Source: Pseudomonadota bacterium
GTDB taxonomy: Bacteria; Hydrothermota; 32-111; QNBC01
Direction: 5' to 3'
Length of the DNA: 17,435 nt
NCBI GenBank assembly: GCA_011682715.1
Contig: JAACEC010000026.1
Location: 1-17,435 of the forward strand
The translations under genes and the position numbers were made by a program. Position 1 is the first letter of the stretch; every line of letters starts with the position of its first letter. The notes under the pieces were generated by a model. That model made no database searches. It saw only the letters and a list, made by a program, of their open reading frames with translations, and was not told the DNA's origin. Positions 6,870-14,303 of the stretch are shown piece after piece.

Positions 6870-8149
6870 GAATTAATTCCCATTTCCCTACCAGATAAAA
6901 AGATCCGGTGATGATTATATAGTCACTTTTTGATTCAAACAGGAACTTTTCCTTATTTCCTGTGAAAATATTATCAAAATCATATTTTGCAAATGTATTT
7001 TGTAGATTTTTTACATTGATTTCTCTCGGATTGTTAACTCTATCGAGAAATATCCTGTTTATGTTTAATTTTTTTAGTTCCCTTACCATTCCATCAAAGT
7101 CTTTGTTCTGCATACATGTAAATATCAAATCGACACTGCTGTTGTCGAAATATTCCGTAAAATTCCTTACAACCATTTCCATGGCATCCCTGTTATGAGC
7201 ACCGTCGAGAATAAATCTGTGTCCCGATATTTCCCTTGTTTCAAATCGTCCCGAAAGAGGACTTCCGAGAAAAAGTTTTTGATTATAATATCCCGGTATA
7301 AGGTTATCCTTTTCCAGTTCCTTAAGAGTGAGGAATCCGAGAATCATGTTTTCCGTCTGGTGAAGTCCCTTCATTTCAGTGGAAAAATTATACTTTTCCC
7401 CTTCGTATTCCCACCGGATTATTCCTTCCTTAATATTATTTTTAATATTACTAACAACTTCTTCTGCAATTATAATTTTTGCACCGATCTCATTGGCTCT
7501 TTTCCTTATTACATCGGTGACAGAATCTTTTTGAAAGCCTGTGATAACCACCCCTCCCGCTTTTATTATGCCGGCTTTTTCAAATGCGATTTTTTCAACG
7601 GTGTCACCGAGAACATCCGTGTGGTCAAGTCCTATATGCGTTATGACGGCGTATTTATTCGGTGCTACATTGGTCGAGTCGAGTCTTCCGCCAAGTCCTA
7701 CTTCCAAAATGTTAAAATCCGTATCTTTCTTTATGAAATAGATAAATGCAATTGTTACGAGTATCTCGAAATACGTTTTATACGATTGTTCTCTCCCGTG
7801 TAAGTGATTAAAGTAAGTGATTAAAAATATAGGTGAATATTTTCGAAAAATCCTCTTTGGCAATCCAATTGTTGTTAAAATTTATCCGCTCACGGAGATC
7901 TCGTACATGAGGGGAATAGAATGACCCGACATTAAAACCGAGATTAACAAATGCGTTGGTTATGTATCTTGTCGTTGAACCTTTTCCTTTTGTACCGGCA
8001 ACGGTAACGGTTGTTCCGTGATTTTGCGGTGAATTTAACGTAGCAAGAAATGTTTTAAAATTTTCAACATCATACTCACCTTTGTGAGTTAATCGTTTTT
8101 CGTAGTTTATGAATTTATCGAGTTCTTTTAACGCTTGAGCGTAGTTCAT
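6853..8149 (-). pseudogene. folC: Folylpolyglutamate/dihydrofolate synthase, interrupted by a 13-bp tandem duplication
   Basis: FolC ligates glutamate to folates (and Glu to dihydropteroate when bifunctional). The N-terminal part (8149-7808) has the P-loop VAGTKGKGSTTRYI and SPHVRDLRERI. The rest, in another frame (to TAA at 6853), has TYFEILVTIAFIYF, LEVGLGGRLDSTNV, ITHIGLDHTDVLGDT, EKAGIIKAG, the C-domain RFILDGAHNRDAM and ITGSFYLVG. The join holds two adjacent exact copies of GTAAGTGATTAAA (+ strand, 7800-7812 and 7813-7825). Removing one copy restores a single frame reading YIFNHLHGREQSYKTYFE, about 427 residues, normal for FolC. As written, translation stops after 113 residues. The start ATG overlaps the stop of the SPOR lipoprotein gene (ATGA). 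It may be an inactivated gene, a reversible slippage state, or a minority allele in the assembly. Confidence 0.92.
7800..7825. repeat. Exact 13-bp tandem duplication inside folC
   Basis: GTAAGTGATTAAA occurs twice back to back (7800-7812, 7813-7825). Thirteen is not a multiple of three, and the offset it creates is exactly the frame change seen in folC. Confidence 0.95.
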
Positions 8150-9723
8150 TGCTCTTTTATGATTCGAAAAGTTTTATTTGCGTAAGTAACGGTATAGATA
8201 TTATCTTCTGCAATCAGCTTCAATGTGTTATTCTTTTCGAGCAGTTTTGTCGTAGGCGGAAATTCCGTTTCCGAAGTGAAAATCAGATTGATATCGAAAG
8301 AATTTATCTCGAATATCCGTAACTTTCTGTTATTGCCGATAAAGGCTATATCAGGTTTCCCGTCGCTATTTAAATCAATTATATTCTTAAATACGTAAGC
8401 GGATATTGAATCAAGTGTATCCGGCGTTACCCAACATCCGTGATTCAATGTTTCGGTAAGGTAGACGGAGAAGAGTGTAGCTTCCGATTTATTGTTAAAT
8501 TTGCCAATTCTCAAACGGTACCATTCTTTATCCTCGATATTCAATTGCTTGATGTATGCCGGTAATCCGTTTTTAATAAATTTATCCCTTTGTGCAAATG
8601 CATGTTTCTTGTTCTTTGTGGAAAGGAATTGAACGGTGTAGAATGTAAAACTCTTTTTTGCGCCTTTGATCGTTTTGCCCTTTGCCTTGCTTCTGTGCAC
8701 GGGAGCGATTTCGGTAATAAAAGTATTTACAATCGGTTTTGTAAGTGTGATTTTTTTTAAATGATCGTTTGTTTTTATGAAAAGAGAATTTCCCTTTACG
8801 CCGATATATCCGAATTTGGCATTGAGCGCTATTACTCTGTCGTAATTTGCGTATCTATCTTTAAATTTTATGGAGTCGGTAATGGGATCAACCACATAGA
8901 GAGAATCTTTCTTCAGAAGGATAAACTGATAGCCGTCTTTTGCGAATATGATATTTTCAACGTTGTTTACCGGGATTTTTTTGACTATTTTGTTTGTATA
9001 TGTGCTCATCAGCCGGATGTTGTCTTTTGATATGATGTAGAGCCTGTTTGTAGCCGGAGATAGAATGACCCGAGAACATTTTATGTCGAGCCGTTTTTTT
9101 CGTCTGTTTTTAGCGTTATAAACGGAGAGAATGCCGTGATCGACAAAGTAGATTTTGTGGAGAGAGGGAGAACCGACAACATTTCTGTAGTACCCCAATT
9201 TTGTCATTTTCATACTGTCCACGACTAAAATATAATTCATGCCGTTTTTAATCCGATATAAAATATCCTTACCCGAATTAAACGTAAAAGAGGTATCGAT
9301 TTTTATATCGGAATGGGCAATTTTGTATAGTGTGTTGTTCTCAATAAGGAAAATATCCGTATCGGATTGATAGATAAGTTTTTTATAAGGATTTAAGGCA
9401 AAAAGGTTGTAGGCTGTATTTCTTGCATAAATTGTATTTTCTATGAATGATGTTCTCAGGTTGAAAATATCGATTTTCCTGGATTTGTAAAGTACGAGTT
9501 TGTCATAGGGAAACGGCTCGAAAACTCTTTCCACGGAGTGAGGTAAATTCACCCTTTTGTAAATAATTTCGCTATCGGGATCTATGTAGTAAATTTTATT
9601 TGCAGTAGAAACGATAATGGTGTACGGGTTGAATTTGACGGAAAAAACAACATCCGGTTTACCTCTGTTGCAAGATGTTATAAGTAGGGGAAGCAAAAGT
9701 AGGTAAAATAGTTTCTTAACCAA
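8146..9723 (-). CDS. Lipoprotein with beta-propeller-like N-terminal region and SPOR domain
   Basis: The 525-residue protein starts with a lipoprotein signal, lipobox ITSC with Cys18 as the likely lipidated residue. Residues about 25-340 are repetitive beta-strand units of propeller style (KIYYIDPDSEIIYKRV, KLIYQSDTDIFLIENN, GYQFILLKKDSLYVVDP). Residues about 355-440 form a SPOR domain (FYTVQFLSTKNKKHAF, WYRLRIGKFNNKSEA), which in known proteins binds glycan strands stripped of stem peptides at division septa. After it comes an FG-GAP/VCBS-like segment DLNSDGKPDIAFIG. The start is TTG 9723, overlapping the creatininase stop by 8 bases, with AAGGA about 8 bases upstream; no ATG fits the signal peptide. 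A cell-envelope role near the septum is inference. The middle of the operon, between an amidohydrolase and folC, is an odd place for it. Confidence 0.8.
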   Translation of the reverse strand: MVKKLFYLLLLPLLITSCNRGKPDVVFSVKFNPYTIIVSTANKIYYIDPDSEIIYKRVNLPHSVERVFEPFPYDKLVLYKSRKIDIFNLRTSFIENTIYARNTAYNLFALNPYKKLIYQSDTDIFLIENNTLYKIAHSDIKIDTSFTFNSGKDILYRIKNGMNYILVVDSMKMTKLGYYRNVVGSPSLHKIYFVDHGILSVYNAKNRRKKRLDIKCSRVILSPATNRLYIISKDNIRLMSTYTNKIVKKIPVNNVENIIFAKDGYQFILLKKDSLYVVDPITDSIKFKDRYANYDRVIALNAKFGYIGVKGNSLFIKTNDHLKKITLTKPIVNTFITEIAPVHRSKAKGKTIKGAKKSFTFYTVQFLSTKNKKHAFAQRDKFIKNGLPAYIKQLNIEDKEWYRLRIGKFNNKSEATLFSVYLTETLNHGCWVTPDTLDSISAYVFKNIIDLNSDGKPDIAFIGNNRKLRIFEINSFDINLIFTSETEFPPTTKLLEKNNTLKLIAEDNIYTVTYANKTFRIIKEQ

Positions 9724-10456
9724 TATGTAATTCCTTGTAGGACTTTAAAACGGATTTGATTTCACCGACAACAATATCGCGTGCTTTTATATAGAATTTA
9801 CGAGCCTTATCGGCATCAAAAAGAGGCATTCCTTCGCCTTCCTTATAGAGAATTACCGGACCTGGGAAAGGATAGGATTGTATGCCTCTTTTATATTCTC
9901 TCGGCATTGATTCGCTGTATCGTTCCGGTTTTACCAGTTCGGGAGAGATTGCCATTACAGCGGCCGTTTCATCGATTCCCGCATGTCCTCCCATCTGTCC
10001 GTAAAACTGTTTTGTCCATTCGTATGTAAGTATCCACCAATCTACGACGATAACGCGAGCGCCCGTTTTTTTAAACGTTTCAATGGCGACATCTTTCAGT
10101 TCGTCGATCTGTCCGCCGTGTCCGTTCATAACTATGATTGTTCTGAATTTATTCCTTGCAAGTTCGAGCATTATCTCAAGAATCATCTCTTTATACGTAT
10201 CTTTTTCAAGGGTCATAGAACCCGGGTAGGGGAGAAGAGAGCTTGTGATACCGTAATTTACGGGGGGAGCGATTAGTGCATTGATCTTTTCCGCCGTATA
10301 TTCGGCAATATCCTGAGGGATAAGATTATCCGTTCCGAGGGGGATAACTCCGTGTGCCTCTATGGTTCCTACCGGTAGTATTACCGTGCTTATTTTTTTC
10401 GGTACGATTTCACCGAATTCCTGCCATGTGAGATTACTGAAATATCTTGTTTTCAT
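9716..10456 (-). CDS. Creatininase-family amidohydrolase
   Basis: The 246-residue protein has the metal ligands of the creatininase superfamily: Glu33 and His35 in GTIEAHG, Asp43 in GTDN, His113 in MNGHGGQ and Glu163 in HAGIDETA. The family covers creatininase, the riboflavin/F420-pathway formamide hydrolase ArfB and mycofactocin MftE; all cleave amide bonds with two metal ions. Creatinine is unlikely as substrate given this context. A formamide or peptide-like amide is more plausible but unproven. ATG 10456 overlaps the pdxJ stop as ATGA and has GAGGTG just upstream. A GTG at 10462 is also in frame but sits on that ribosome site. The neighbours are a B6 and a folate enzyme, so a cofactor-related task is possible. 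Confidence 0.9.
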   Translation of the reverse strand: MKTRYFSNLTWQEFGEIVPKKISTVILPVGTIEAHGVIPLGTDNLIPQDIAEYTAEKINALIAPPVNYGITSSLLPYPGSMTLEKDTYKEMILEIMLELARNKFRTIIVMNGHGGQIDELKDVAIETFKKTGARVIVVDWWILTYEWTKQFYGQMGGHAGIDETAAVMAISPELVKPERYSESMPREYKRGIQSYPFPGPVILYKEGEGMPLFDADKARKFYIKARDIVVGEIKSVLKSYKELHIG

Positions 10457-11175
10457 AAACACCTCAACAATTTTTTCATTTCGATTATTGCATTGTATAA
10501 ACCCGAAAATACGGACCGCGATATGATACTGTGTCCTATATTGTATTCGATTATTTCCGGAATATCCCTTATGAATTTTACATTTGTGTAATTCAAACCG
10601 TGTCCCGCATGAATTTCAAGGGAATAATTTTCGGCTGTAAATCTTGCTGCTTTTTGTATTCTTTTGATTTGAATGTTTCGCTCTCCGGGTGTTTTGGAAT
10701 CGGAATAGAGGGATGTGTTGAATTCTATTGCGTTGGTTCCGAGTTCGACGCCTTTTTTTATAATTTCGATTTCCGGCTCTATAAAAAGGCTTACGGAAAT
10801 ATCTTTCGATTTCAATTTTTCGATGGCTGCTCCCGTTTCGTTTTCGAATTCTATAATGTTAAGCCCTCCTTCCGTCGTTATTTCCGTTACTCTTTCAGGG
10901 ACGAGACAACAATGTTGAGGTTTCAAATCAGATACGATATCGACCATCTCGGGTACGATTGCAAGTTCTACATTTACGGGCAAAGATATATGCTTAATAA
11001 CATCTTCAATATCTCTTTCCTGAATGTGTCTCCTGTCTTGCCTCAAATGCATGGTTATACCGTCGGCACCCGCTTCCTCGGCGATAAAGGCAGCTTTTAA
11101 AGGGGAAGGATAATTCACCTTGCGGGCTTCTCTGAGTGTCGCTACATGATCGAGATTGACTCCTAAACGTACCAT
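10453..11175 (-). CDS. pdxJ: Pyridoxine 5'-phosphate synthase
   Basis: PdxJ condenses 1-deoxy-D-xylulose 5-phosphate with 3-amino-2-oxopropyl phosphate to make pyridoxine 5'-phosphate, the last ring-forming step of the DXP-dependent B6 route. The 240-residue length is typical. Motifs: LGVNLDHVATLREAR at the N terminus, GADGITMHLRQDRRHIQ, PVNVELA, the phosphate-binding loop EIHAGHGLNYTNV and NIGHSIISRSVF at the C terminus. The start ATG 11175 (MVRLGVN) was chosen over an upstream in-frame start because AAGGAG lies at 11181-11186 and the family begins here. It is first in a four-gene operon and has its own promoter at 11198-11226. The DXP-dependent route implies a pdxA partner, not in this window. 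Confidence 0.97.
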   Translation of the reverse strand: MVRLGVNLDHVATLREARKVNYPSPLKAAFIAEEAGADGITMHLRQDRRHIQERDIEDVIKHISLPVNVELAIVPEMVDIVSDLKPQHCCLVPERVTEITTEGGLNIIEFENETGAAIEKLKSKDISVSLFIEPEIEIIKKGVELGTNAIEFNTSLYSDSKTPGERNIQIKRIQKAARFTAENYSLEIHAGHGLNYTNVKFIRDIPEIIEYNIGHSIISRSVFSGLYNAIIEMKKLLRCL

Positions 11176-11197
11176 AATAACTCCTTTTCCGTGTTGA

Positions 11198-11226
11198 AAT
11201 ATAGCACATTTATGCATATTTATCAA
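11198..11226 (-). promoter_or_regulatory. Promoter for the pdxJ-creatininase-SPOR-folC operon
   Basis: On the - strand TTGATA (11226-11221), 17-bp spacer, TATATT (11203-11198), followed by a leader of about 15-20 bases to the AAGGAG and ATG of pdxJ. One mismatch in each box. Confidence 0.7.
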
Positions 11227-11347
11227 GATTTAAATTATTGGGAGTTATTTCATGAGAATTATATAAATATAGTTTTTCTCCTCCCAAATCGCATCCTCAT
11301 TATTGCAAATTATTTATATTTGGTTTATATTACTTCTCGGAGGTGAT

Positions 11348-12580
11348 TTGAAATACGATGTTATTGTAGTGGGTGCCGGTGCGGCAGGTCTGTTCGCTGC
11401 AGCAAATATTTCCGAGGGAACGGTACTTGTTCTCGAAAAAAATAAGAATGCAGGTAGAAAATTGCTGATTGCCGGAGGAGGCAAGTGTAATTTTACAAAC
11501 CTTGAAGACAGGAAAGATCTGATCAACCGTTATTTCGGAAAGAAGAATTTTGCTAAGCCCGCCATTTTCAATTTCCCACCTAATGAATTAATCGCATATT
11601 TCAATAGAAACGGTCTTAAAACGGTTACAGATGAAGAGGAGAGAGTTTTTCCCGAATCGATGAACGGCAGAGACGTTTTAAGAATGATGTTGAACCTGTG
11701 TAGAAAGAACGGTGTTAAAATGCTCTATTCCTCACCTGTTATTGGCATAAAGAGGGAGAATGACAGGTTTTATGTAACGGCGAAAAAAAGCGTATACGAA
11801 TCAAAATTCATTGTAATTGCGACGGGAGGCAAATCGTATCCGTGGACAGGTTCAGAGGGAGATGGTTATCGGTTTGCCAAAATGTTCGGACATAAAATAG
11901 TTGATCCCGAACCTGCGCTTACACCGGTTAAAATCGAAAACAGATTTGAGGAGTTAGCCGGAATTACCTTAAAGAGGAAAAGAGTCTCGGTTTATCGGAA
12001 GGGAGAAAAAATAGCCGAAATAGAGGGTAATGTCCTTTTTACACATAACGGATTATCGGGACCTGCCGTTTTGAACCTGTCGAGAGCGATGAATAGGGGA
12101 GATGTTATCTCGATTTCATTGGCGGATTTTACGAATAAAGAAACATTACTCGGCGATGTTAAACGAAAACTTAACGAAAACGGAAAAAAAAGTATTGTTA
12201 ATATAATCAGGTTGTATGATATTCCTTACAAATTGGCTTTGCATGTTTTGAAAGCCGCCGGAGTGGATTACGGAACAAAAGCCGCCGGTATGAAAAAGAA
12301 CGATATAATTAAAGTGGCGGAAAACCTGTTCCCCGAGTATATAGTGAATAGTAAATATGGTTTTAAAAAGGCAATGTTGACGAGTGGTGGTGTTGCAACG
12401 GATGAAATTAAATCTCGGAGCATGGAATCCAAACTCGTTAAAGGGCTCTATTTTGTCGGGGAGATTATTGATGTGGATGGGAAATCGGGAGGGTATAATT
12501 TGCAATTTGCATTTTCTTCGGGAAAACTCGTTGCCGATGATATAAATAGAAAAATACAAGATGATAAGTTTAATAAATGA
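11348..12580 (+). CDS. YhiN/HI0933-family FAD-dependent (NAD(P)/FAD) oxidoreductase-like protein
   Basis: The start is the TTG at 11348, preceded by GGAGGTGAT, an extended match to the 16S anti-Shine-Dalgarno; the protein then begins MKYDVIVVGAGAAGLFAA, the FAD-binding Rossmann motif at its very N terminus. Longer reading from 11303 adds a hydrophobic stretch with no ribosome site. About 410 residues. Family motifs: RKLLIAGGGKCNFTN, ERVFPESMNGRDVLRMM, IATGGKSYPWTGSEGDGYRF, FTHNGLSGPAVLNLSRA, LTSGGV and GEIIDVDGKSGGYNLQFAF. The HI0933/YhiN family is widespread, but its reaction is poorly defined. A TrmO-like gene follows by 18 bases with a strong Shine-Dalgarno, so the two are probably co-transcribed. 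Confidence 0.93.
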   Translation: MKYDVIVVGAGAAGLFAAANISEGTVLVLEKNKNAGRKLLIAGGGKCNFTNLEDRKDLINRYFGKKNFAKPAIFNFPPNELIAYFNRNGLKTVTDEEERVFPESMNGRDVLRMMLNLCRKNGVKMLYSSPVIGIKRENDRFYVTAKKSVYESKFIVIATGGKSYPWTGSEGDGYRFAKMFGHKIVDPEPALTPVKIENRFEELAGITLKRKRVSVYRKGEKIAEIEGNVLFTHNGLSGPAVLNLSRAMNRGDVISISLADFTNKETLLGDVKRKLNENGKKSIVNIIRLYDIPYKLALHVLKAAGVDYGTKAAGMKKNDIIKVAENLFPEYIVNSKYGFKKAMLTSGGVATDEIKSRSMESKLVKGLYFVGEIIDVDGKSGGYNLQFAFSSGKLVADDINRKIQDDKFNK

Positions 12581-12598
12581 TAAAATAGGAGGTAATTA

Positions 12599-13090
12599 AT
12601 GGATAAAATCGAGTATAAACCCATTGGTATTATACATTCTCCTTTTAAAAAACTTGAAGGGACTCCGATTCAACCCCTTGCGAAAAAAGCTAAAAACATT
12701 AGGGGAAAAGTTGAGGTTTTCAAGGAGTATGAGGAGGGACTCAAAGATATAGAGGGATTTTCGCATATAATTTTAATTTATCATTTCAACAGGGTTAAAA
12801 AAGGTAATTTGATTGTTAAGCCATATATGGATAACGAAAATCACGGTGTTTTTGCCACGAGAGCGCCGGGACGTCCGAATCCCATAGGAATCTCCGTCGT
12901 AAAGTTAATAAGCGTTGAGAGAAATATACTTATCGTAGAGAATCTTGATATAATAGACGGCACGCCTCTTTTGGATATAAAAAATTATGTCCCCGAATTC
13001 GATATGAGGAATGTGGAAAAAGTCGGATGGCTGGAAAAGAATGTGAGGGAATTAGACGACGCAAAAGATGACGGTAGATTCGGGGCATAG
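12599..13090 (+). CDS. TsaA/TrmO-like tRNA (N6-threonylcarbamoyladenosine37-N6) methyltransferase
   Basis: The 163-residue protein has the whole TrmO N-terminal beta-barrel domain: YKPIGIIHSPFK, RGKVEVFKEYEEGLKDIEGF, SHIILIYHF, then the SAM-site region FATRAPGRPNPIGISVVKL and the end motif DIIDGTPLLDIKNYVPEFD. E. coli TrmO N-methylates t6A37 of certain tRNAs using SAM; this shorter form lacks the C-terminal extension of the E. coli protein, as is common. Some relatives (VirR and archaeal types) have other substrates, so the exact target is inference. AGGAGG lies just before ATG 12599. The acidic tail ELDDAKDDGRFGA is unremarkable. Confidence 0.9.
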   Translation: MDKIEYKPIGIIHSPFKKLEGTPIQPLAKKAKNIRGKVEVFKEYEEGLKDIEGFSHIILIYHFNRVKKGNLIVKPYMDNENHGVFATRAPGRPNPIGISVVKLISVERNILIVENLDIIDGTPLLDIKNYVPEFDMRNVEKVGWLEKNVRELDDAKDDGRFGA

Positions 13091-13130
13091 AAAGTGATTT
13101 TACCATAATATCTGCACGGCACTACATTTT

Positions 13131-13158
13131 AAATGTCAAATGTCAAGGACTGACCCCG
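13131..13158 (-). repeat. Dispersed repeat copy beside trhA: GGGGTC - 9 nt - ACATTTGACATTT
   Basis: On the - strand GGGGTC (13158-13153), 9 bases, then ACATTTGACATTT (13143-13131). It corresponds to the + strand copy at 1660-1684. On the + strand it contains AAATGTC twice in tandem (13131-13144). It lies between the trhA stop (13164) and the TrmO stop (13090). No transposase is adjacent. Confidence 0.45.
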
Positions 13159-13163
13159 TATCG

Positions 13164-13820
13164 TTAAGTCAGATAAATGAGAAATCCTATGAAATGAGAA
13201 GCACTGCCTGCTAAAACGAACAGATGCCACACCATGTGATGATATTTCAGATTTTTCCAAAGATAGAAGATAACGCCGAGAGAATAGAATAATCCGCCTA
13301 TGATTAGCCAGATCAGCATGCCGTGGGGGACCATTCTGAGCATTGGCTTTATGGCGAGGATAACGAGCCAACCCATAATAAGATAGATTAGTGTCGACAA
13401 AATTTTAAATCTGCCGGTAAAAAATGTCGAATAGAGTATACCTAGGATTGCAAGTCCCCAAATAAGACCGAATAAAGTCCACCCCCACCTTCCCCTCATT
13501 GCTATAAGGGTAATAGGGGTATAAGAGCCGGCTATCAAAACATAGATAGCGGAGTGGTCAAAGATGTTAAAAACACGCTGAGCCTTCCCTGCCGGTAAGC
13601 TGTGGTACAGTGTTGATGATAAGTAGAGAATAAAAAGGGATGCTCCGTAAATGGAAAAGCTGACGATTCTCCATTTATCCCCGATTCTGCTTGAAATTAC
13701 GACTAAGATTACAAGTGCAGCTATACTTAAAAGTGCCCCGATTCCGTGTGTTACACTGTTTGCTATCTTTTCTCCGAGGGATTGATGTTTTGTTAGTTCT
13801 TCATCGTAATGCTTTTTCAT
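13164..13820 (-). CDS. trhA: TrhA / hemolysin III family membrane protein
   Basis: The 218-residue protein has seven predicted membrane helices and the conserved polar motifs of the hemolysin III branch of the PAQR/CREST superfamily: NSVTHGIGALL (helix 1), SSTLYHSLP (helix 2-3), FDHSAIYVLIAGSYTPI and the C-terminal HMVWHLFVLAGSASHF. The Ser, His and Asp residues of these motifs are the presumed metal-site ligands. Family members (B. subtilis YplQ, E. coli YqfA) are linked to membrane-energy/lipid homeostasis; the hemolysin name is historical. The start ATG 13820 has AGGAG at 13825-13829, a short 4-base gap; an upstream in-frame extension of 16 residues lacks a ribosome site. It is monocistronic and convergent with the TrmO gene. 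Confidence 0.92.
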   Translation of the reverse strand: MKKHYDEELTKHQSLGEKIANSVTHGIGALLSIAALVILVVISSRIGDKWRIVSFSIYGASLFILYLSSTLYHSLPAGKAQRVFNIFDHSAIYVLIAGSYTPITLIAMRGRWGWTLFGLIWGLAILGILYSTFFTGRFKILSTLIYLIMGWLVILAIKPMLRMVPHGMLIWLIIGGLFYSLGVIFYLWKNLKYHHMVWHLFVLAGSASHFIGFLIYLT

Positions 13821-13837
13821 ACATCTCCTATTCACGG

Positions 13838-13890
13838 TTAAGGTAATGTATATGCTTGTCTTTGTCAAGCATTATATCGTGATTAAGGTA
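13838..13890 (-). promoter_or_regulatory. Possible trhA control region with two TTAAGGTA direct repeats
   Basis: TTAAGGTA occurs at 13838-13845 and 13883-13890, 45 bases apart, with partly matching flanks (CACGG and CGTGA). Between them lie TATAAT (- strand, 13876-13871), TTGACA (- strand, 13868-13863) and an inverted repeat GCTTG-7 nt-CAAGC (13854-13870). A TTGACA with a weak TACCTT 18 bases on, or the TATAAT without a good -35 box, could be the promoter. The arrangement looks like an operator but this is inference. Confidence 0.4.
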
Positions 13891-14243
13891 GATTAAGTGT
13901 AGGCATATTAACCACCCATGGAATAAAAATTCAAGCCTGTAAAATTATTAAACCATTGATACACAGAGCCAGCTCTACCGGCTAAATCTTTCATTAGAAA
14001 TACAGGAAAATTAAATATATTATAGTTTATAAGAAATGAAAAAGGATAGTAAAGCACATGTCACGTAACGTTAATTTTTTATGAAGTTCCCTTGGGATTA
14101 GCTTTAAAATACAAAAAATAGTTTTATAAATAATTACCATATTTTAGTTGAGCATCACAGGTAGGGGCAATTCATGAATTGCCCTTACAATTTAAACCGG
14201 TAAATATGTCCGTACCTATTTTATAAATCCGTTTTCATGATGT
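13869..14243. other. Non-coding spacer between trhA and the LVIVD pseudogene
   Basis: About 375 bases with no convincing reading frame. It holds the trhA upstream region at its left end and the 28-bp palindromic element at 14161-14188. The rest is AT-rich, with short weak inverted repeats (for example AGCC/GGCT near 13970-13982) and no recognisable RNA gene. Confidence 0.6.
14161..14188. repeat. Palindromic element GTAGGGGCAATTCA/TGAATTGCCCTTAC
   Basis: GGGCAATTCATGAATTGCCC at 14165-14184 is a perfect 20-bp palindrome, and the flanks GTAG and TTAC extend the near-symmetry to 28 bp. This GTAGGGGCAATTCATGAATT type of palindrome resembles dispersed REP- or IS-end-like repeats I recall from several bacterial lineages (memory, unverified). 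Only one copy is present in the window. Confidence 0.6.
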
Positions 14244-14272
14244 TTGACATGAGAAATAGGCAGTGATATAAT
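14244..14272 (+). promoter_or_regulatory. Perfect consensus promoter in front of the LVIVD pseudogene
   Basis: TTGACA (14244-14249), 17-bp spacer, TATAAT (14267-14272): a full consensus match. The predicted start near 14279 leaves a leader of about 25 bases with GGAGG at 14294-14298 before ATG 14304. Confidence 0.8.
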
Positions 14273-14303
14273 AAAAAATATATATCACGAGTTGGAGGTA
14301 TTT

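Noticed and set aside
7195..7803. 202-codon + strand open frame opposite folC
   Set aside because: Antisense to clear FolC motifs; no ribosome site and no recognisable domain.
6853..8149. Programmed ribosomal frameshifting in folC
   Set aside because: The break coincides with an exact 13-bp duplication whose removal repairs the frame; no slippery heptamer or stimulatory structure is evident.
10531..11100. Long + strand open frame (189 codons) opposite pdxJ
   Set aside because: It lies wholly antisense to pdxJ, with cysteine/phenylalanine-rich low-complexity composition typical of an antisense shadow and no start signal.
11303..11347. N-terminal extension of the flavoprotein from 11303
   Set aside because: The extension has no ribosome site, while GGAGGTGAT directly precedes TTG 11348, where the Rossmann motif should begin.
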